A DNA stretch of 64,000 nucleotides, taken from assembly GCF_003350345.1 (NCBI RefSeq), contig NZ_QNVJ01000053.1, positions 26,528 to 90,527 of the forward strand, given 5' to 3'. The translations under genes were made by a program, and so were the position numbers. This DNA is from Alkalilacustris brevis. GTDB taxonomy: Bacteria > Pseudomonadota > Alphaproteobacteria > Rhodobacterales > Rhodobacteraceae. Below the pieces are notes generated by a model. That model made no database searches and was not told the origin of the DNA. It saw only the letters and a list, made by a program, of their open reading frames with translations. Of this stretch, positions 60,489 to 64,000 are shown in pieces; within the stretch, counting starts at the first letter, position 1; each line of letters starts with the position of its first letter.

Positions 60489-61505
60489 ATGATTATTGAT
60501 GCCTATACGCACTTCATACCTGCCGAGTTCATCCAGGCGATGGAGAAGATCGCCGGAGACCACAAGGACATCGGCATGCGGATGCGCAGCATTCCCGCAG
60601 TCCACGACCTTGACGTACGCAAGCGGGTGGTGGCCGGGTTTCCCGACTATCGGCAGGTGATCGCCTATCCCCAGCCACCGATCGAGAATATCGCGAAGCC
60701 GGAGCAGATAGACGACCTTCTCAAGCTGATAAATGACGGGCTTGCAGGCCTTTGCGAGCGCGAGCCGGACACGTTCTGCGGCTGGATCGCACAAGCCTCG
60801 CTTGCCTCGCCCGACTGCAGCGCGCGCGAGGTGGAGCGCGCGATAGCAAACGGCGCGCTCGGCGTGCAGGTCTACACCAACGTCAACGGCGAGCCGCTGG
60901 ACCAGTCGAAGTACGAGCCGTTCTTCGACACGATGAACAGACTCGGAAAGCCGGTTTGGCTGCATCCGGCGCGCACGGCGGCTCATCCCGACTACATGAG
61001 TGAAGACAAGTCGCTATACGAGATCTGGTGGGCGCTGGGCTGGTCCTACGAGACCGCGGCGGCCTTCTCGCGCCTGGTCTTCTCGCAGACATTCGACCGC
61101 TATGAGGATCTCCAGCTCGTGCTCCACCATTTCGGCGGTATCATCCCGATGCTGGAGGGGCGCATCGGGCCTGGCTGGGATCAGCTTGGCTCCCGCACCT
61201 CGGGTGAGGATTACGGCGCCTTGCTCGATCGCCTGAAGAAGCGGCCGCTCGACTATTTCAAGCAAAACTGCTTTGTCGATTGCGCCACGTTTGGCGGGCG
61301 GGGGGCCATGCTCTGCGGCTTGGACTTTTTTGCGCATGACAAGATACTGTTCGCCTCCGACTGCCCTTTCGATCCGGAGCAGGGGCCGGGCTACATTCGC
61401 GACACGATCGCGATCCTTGACGCGCTGGATCTGAGCGAGAGCGAGCGCGAGGCGATCTACTCGAAGAACATCGAGAGACTCACAGGCCGTGACTTCGGCC
61501 GATGA
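60489..61505 (+). CDS. ACMSD-like amidohydrolase-family decarboxylase/hydrolase
   Basis: A 338-residue amidohydrolase-2 family (TIM-barrel) protein related to 2-amino-3-carboxymuconate-6-semialdehyde and gamma-resorcylate decarboxylases. His159 (WLHPAR), His213-His214 (LHHFGG) and Asp291 (FASDCPFD) are in place. At the N-terminus the usual H-x-H is DAYTHFIP, so His8 is kept but the first His is Tyr6; some decarboxylases of this group also differ at this site. It probably removes a carboxyl group from an aromatic or ring-cleavage product. The next gene is a TAXI binding protein, linking uptake and decarboxylation as in the ubiD module. Confidence 0.85.
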   Translation: MIIDAYTHFIPAEFIQAMEKIAGDHKDIGMRMRSIPAVHDLDVRKRVVAGFPDYRQVIAYPQPPIENIAKPEQIDDLLKLINDGLAGLCEREPDTFCGWIAQASLASPDCSAREVERAIANGALGVQVYTNVNGEPLDQSKYEPFFDTMNRLGKPVWLHPARTAAHPDYMSEDKSLYEIWWALGWSYETAAAFSRLVFSQTFDRYEDLQLVLHHFGGIIPMLEGRIGPGWDQLGSRTSGEDYGALLDRLKKRPLDYFKQNCFVDCATFGGRGAMLCGLDFFAHDKILFASDCPFDPEQGPGYIRDTIAILDALDLSESEREAIYSKNIERLTGRDFGR

Positions 61506-61720
61506 GCGCTTCAGGCGCCTGCAATTCCAGAAAAGGTTGATGGACTTTTTCGATTCGGAGTTGCGCAAAATCAAGGATCTGCAGCGGTTCGGCTGTTTCA
61601 GCGAAAAGGTCGAAACCTTGTGGGGCGATCCGCCGCTGCCTGGCGGCGGCATGTGTTGAGGACTTGATGTGACCAATCTCCGGCCGTTTCGAGCCGGAAA
61701 ACACCAGGGAGGAACAACAG

Positions 61721-62680
61721 ATGAAACATGCAATCGCGACCGTGGTCCTGTCGCTTGGAGTCGCTGCCGGCGGATCAGCCGCAGCGCAGACCGTCGGGGT
61801 CGCCACCTCGAATCCGGGGTCGCTGATGCACGGCATCGGCACCGCCGTCGCAACTGCCGCCAGCCAGTCCGGTCTCAATGCCTCGGTTCAGGCAGCCACG
61901 AGCCCGAGCCAGTACCTGCCATTTGTCGCCGGCAACAATATCGAGTTCGGCGTCTCCAATCTGGAGGAGTTCATCTACGCCCTTGAGGGCCGGGAGTGGT
62001 TCGGCGGTCAGGCGAATGAGAATCTGCGTGTGGTCGCGCTGATCATGCCGCTGCAACTGGGCACCTTTGTCCGGGCTGACTCGGGCATCAGGACGATCAG
62101 CGATCTGGAGGGGCGCTCGCTTGTCGGTGGGTTCGGCGCCCAGCCGACGGTCCTGCCGCAGCTCGCCGGCATCCTGGCGACGGCGGGGCTGACGCGTGAC
62201 GATGTGGTCACCGTCCAGGTGCCGAGCGTCGTCGCCGGCGCCGATGCTTTCATGGCCGGCGATGTCGATGCTTTCCACTTCGCTCATGGGGGCGGCAAGG
62301 TGCGTGAGGCTGACGCCGCCGTCGGCGGGGTCTATGCGCTGCCTGTCGAGAATTCGCCGGAGGCGCTCGAGGCGCTGCGCGAGCATTGGCAAACCGGGCA
62401 GATTCTCGAGATCTCGCCGGGGCCTGCAGCCCCGGGCGTGACCGAGACGGCAAGCTATGTCGCGTTCCCCCAACTCGTCTTCACCAATGCCGATGTCGAT
62501 GATGCGATGGCCTACCAGATGGCAAAGGCGATCTACGAGAACCAGCAGCTGCTTGGCGAGACTTTCCCGCCGTTTCTCCAGTTCGATCCGCAGGAGCACA
62601 TGGTCGGTGAGGTCGCGCCTGCCGAGTACCACCCTGGCGCCATCGCGTTTTATCGCGAAGTCGGCCTTTGGAACGACTAG
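61721..62680 (+). CDS. TAXI-family TRAP solute-binding protein, without adjacent permease
   Basis: A 319-residue TAXI protein with a Sec signal (residues 1-22, cleavage at AAA-QTVG). The mature start VGVATSNPGSLMHGIGTAVA and the segment LEGRSLVGGFGAQPTVLPQL are typical of TAXI proteins. GGGAGGAACAAC precedes the ATG. No TRAP permease follows in the window: the next gene is on the other strand. It either works with the fused permease elsewhere (one copy is at 5058-7022) or has lost its partner. It lies 215 nt after the amidohydrolase stop. Confidence 0.88.
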   Translation: MKHAIATVVLSLGVAAGGSAAAQTVGVATSNPGSLMHGIGTAVATAASQSGLNASVQAATSPSQYLPFVAGNNIEFGVSNLEEFIYALEGREWFGGQANENLRVVALIMPLQLGTFVRADSGIRTISDLEGRSLVGGFGAQPTVLPQLAGILATAGLTRDDVVTVQVPSVVAGADAFMAGDVDAFHFAHGGGKVREADAAVGGVYALPVENSPEALEALREHWQTGQILEISPGPAAPGVTETASYVAFPQLVFTNADVDDAMAYQMAKAIYENQQLLGETFPPFLQFDPQEHMVGEVAPAEYHPGAIAFYREVGLWND

Positions 62681-62716
62681 GAACCAGCGTCCCGGGGCTC
62701 CGGGGCCGTGACCATT

Positions 62717-62767
62717 GCCTTGGCGGAGGCCGCTTTGCAGGCCGCTTCCGCCAAGGCTGCCGAGGAA
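62717..62767 (+). promoter_or_regulatory. Hairpin after TAXI binding-protein gene (second copy)
   Basis: GCCTTGGCGGA (62717-62727) and TCCGCCAAGGC (62757-62767) form a perfect 11-bp stem with a 29-nt loop that itself contains a direct repeat GGCCGC. It starts 36 nt after the stop codon. Since no co-directional gene follows, it may act as a terminator or 3'-end protector; there is no T-run. Confidence 0.55.
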
Positions 62768-62824
62768 CCGTGTTCCATTCACGTTCGGTGAAAAATGTTC
62801 TCGGCGGTGCCGCCGGATACTTGC

Positions 62825-63616
62825 CTACCGCGGGAAGCTCCAGTTTTCGTGACTTATTTCAAGGATGCGTATCGGGGCGCCTTCTTGCTGCGTATCGGCG
62901 CGCAGGCTGAATTCCACCATTTGCGGGCGTCCGAAATTGCGAAATGTCACCTCGACGGTGATCATCCCGCGAAACACGGATCTCGGGGTGACCGAGAAAT
63001 CGGTAATCTCGATATCCTGTGCATCGTACAGCGGATCGGCCCCCATCGGATGGTCGGCAATCAGCCCGACATCGTCGAGAAAGAAGAAGTCGCGCGCACG
63101 CGGGCGCTCCAGCGGGCTGAGCGCCTGACCCCGCGCCGCGAGGTCGTGAAGGGTGTATAGCCGCTCGACCAGCCGAACCGCTGCGTCCTCCATGTCAATT
63201 GTGTCTTGGGTATGGTCTGCATCCGCCGGCGTGCCGTCCTCGGCCAGAAATCGTGCTGAAACCCAACCCTGGCGGCGTGAATCGGCCGAAGCCATGAGGC
63301 ACCAGCGAGGCGGCAGGTCGAGCTGCTGGCGCCGTGCGGGCGACAGGTTCATCCCTTGCTCATAAGTCATGAACGGCACGCAGGTGACCTGGACAAGACC
63401 GGTCTCGCCGGGTGCGAACTCACCAATGATCGGGTATTGCGTTCCCGGCCCCATGCGTGCGTTGAGCACATCATCGGGCGCCACATCGATAACCTGCCAG
63501 GCGTCGGGCCCGTGGCCGTCAAGATACGCCTGCGCCTGCGCCAGGCCTGCGCCCAGTGTCACGATCATCCCGGCAGTGATACCGATCGCCCCGTTTCTTA
63601 TCAGTCGCCAATTCAT
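62825..63616 (-). CDS. Exported bacterial SH3-domain protein
   Basis: A 263-residue protein with a signal peptide (residues 1-29, cleavage at AQA). Residues about 38-100 form an SH3-type domain (VIDVAPDDVLNARMGPGTQY; IIGEFAPGETG), with a cysteine pair nearby. The remaining domain ends in a beta-rich segment (RNFGRPQMVEFSLRADTQQE). It is convergent with the TAXI gene. SH3-domain proteins of this kind usually bind the cell wall or other periplasmic targets; the role here is unknown. The start at 63616 has AAAAGGGAT upstream. Confidence 0.72.
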   Translation of the reverse strand: MNWRLIRNGAIGITAGMIVTLGAGLAQAQAYLDGHGPDAWQVIDVAPDDVLNARMGPGTQYPIIGEFAPGETGLVQVTCVPFMTYEQGMNLSPARRQQLDLPPRWCLMASADSRRQGWVSARFLAEDGTPADADHTQDTIDMEDAAVRLVERLYTLHDLAARGQALSPLERPRARDFFFLDDVGLIADHPMGADPLYDAQDIEITDFSVTPRSVFRGMITVEVTFRNFGRPQMVEFSLRADTQQEGAPIRILEISHENWSFPR

Positions 63617-64000
63617 GAAGTTATCCCTTTTGTTCAGTGCCTTGTCGTGATCCGCGCAGAGCTGCGCACCCCGGTCGGCGAAGCCCGGCCAGAGCTTGTT
63701 GTGCGACCGGGCTGAAATCAGGGTCATCAGCTGCGCCAGCCCGGTCGGGGAAATCCGTCCACCGGGCTAGGGCTCCGGGGTAAGCTGCAGGCCCCGCGTA
63801 ATCGACGCGGAGCCTGCCATTTCCGACAACGGACCTGAGCTTCGACTTGAAAGCCATGGGCACGCCCCCCTAGAACCTTCACCCGCAGCATTGCACACGT
63901 GAAGGCCGGGGCGCAACGCACCTGCCAGAAGCTGCTTTCATGTCAGGCACGCTGCCAGGACGGACGCGCCCCGCGCGGATGGCGCGCCGGGGGGGGGGGG
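63617..64000. other. Terminal 384 bp, no gene; leader repeats and G-tract
   Basis: Upstream region of the SH3-domain gene. CGACCGGGCT (63704-63713) and AGCCCGGTCG (63738-63747) form a perfect 10-bp inverted repeat, with another ACCGGGCT near 63765, suggesting a structured leader. The window ends in a run of 12 G (63989-64000). The 80-codon frame on the minus strand (63621-63863) lacks convincing protein character. Confidence 0.4.

Noticed and set aside
63621..63863. 80-codon minus-strand frame upstream of the SH3 protein
   Set aside because: No homologous features, overlaps a repeat-rich leader; treated as non-coding.

Overview
This window looks like a chromosomal or megaplasmid segment from an aerobic, heterotrophic alphaproteobacterium, most likely a member of the Rhodobacteraceae (Roseobacter-type). 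That is an inference from the high GC content, the tight ATGA/GTGA gene overlaps, and an unusually dense set of tripartite periplasmic-binding-protein transporters (TRAP-DctPQM, TRAP-TAXI and tripartite tricarboxylate transporters, TTT). No rRNA, tRNA, CRISPR array, prophage or replication gene was seen. Almost every gene concerns uptake or breakdown of unusual organic acids, aromatics or amides, so this is an accessory catabolic region made of separate modules, each with its own regulator.

Layout. (1) 1-8731 is a divergent module around a decarboxylase: aldehyde dehydrogenase, UbiX-type flavin prenyltransferase and the start of a [2Fe-2S] protein run leftwards; a UbiD-type decarboxylase, a TAXI binding protein, a fused TRAP permease and a ThDP-dependent enzyme run rightwards, followed by an EamA exporter and a convergent LysR regulator. 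(2) 11049-25783 is a CoA-ester module: quinone oxidoreductase, a second ThDP enzyme, TctC, an RraA-type aldolase, IclR regulator, acyl-CoA dehydrogenase, crotonase, CoA-transferase, thiolase-like protein with DUF35 partner, TctB, TctA, a second CoA-transferase and a GntR regulator. The gene content resembles the benzylsuccinate beta-oxidation (bbs) operon but no 3-hydroxyacyl-CoA dehydrogenase is present. A broken copy of the quinone oxidoreductase 3' end lies at the far end of this module. (3) 26147-30549 holds a DASS/SLC13 permease and a DctMQP transporter, all leftward. (4) 30735-37748 holds a C-C-bond/ester hydrolase, a fumarylacetoacetate hydrolase (FAH) family enzyme, an asparaginase, a lone molybdenum hydroxylase large subunit and a 4,5-dihydroxyphthalate-decarboxylase-like protein. 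(5) 38027-45969 holds a GntR regulator diverging from alpha/beta hydrolase, TctC-TctB-TctA, FAH-family enzyme, TauE/SafE and aldo/keto reductase. (6) After a probable transposase remnant, 46630-51447 encodes DctP-DctQ-DctM, an amidase and a 56-residue membrane protein. (7) 51711-55085 encodes three exported proteins of unknown function. (8) 55214-60075 is a TetR-regulated RND efflux pair. (9) 60325-62680 has a short leader ORF, an ACMSD-type amidohydrolase and an orphan TAXI binding protein, followed by a leftward SH3-domain protein.

How it works together. Each transporter sits beside two to seven enzymes that would process its cargo: decarboxylation (UbiD/UbiX, ThDP enzymes, PhtD-like, amidohydrolase), CoA activation and beta-oxidation, or hydrolysis (two alpha/beta hydrolases, two FAH-family enzymes, amidase, asparaginase). 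All six solute-binding-protein genes are followed at once by a strong GC-rich hairpin, mostly 10-12 bp, before the next gene. This probably protects the binding-protein mRNA and raises its level over that of the permease. Several perfect palindromes next to promoters are plausible operators for the local GntR, IclR and TetR regulators. The actual substrates cannot be read from sequence alone.
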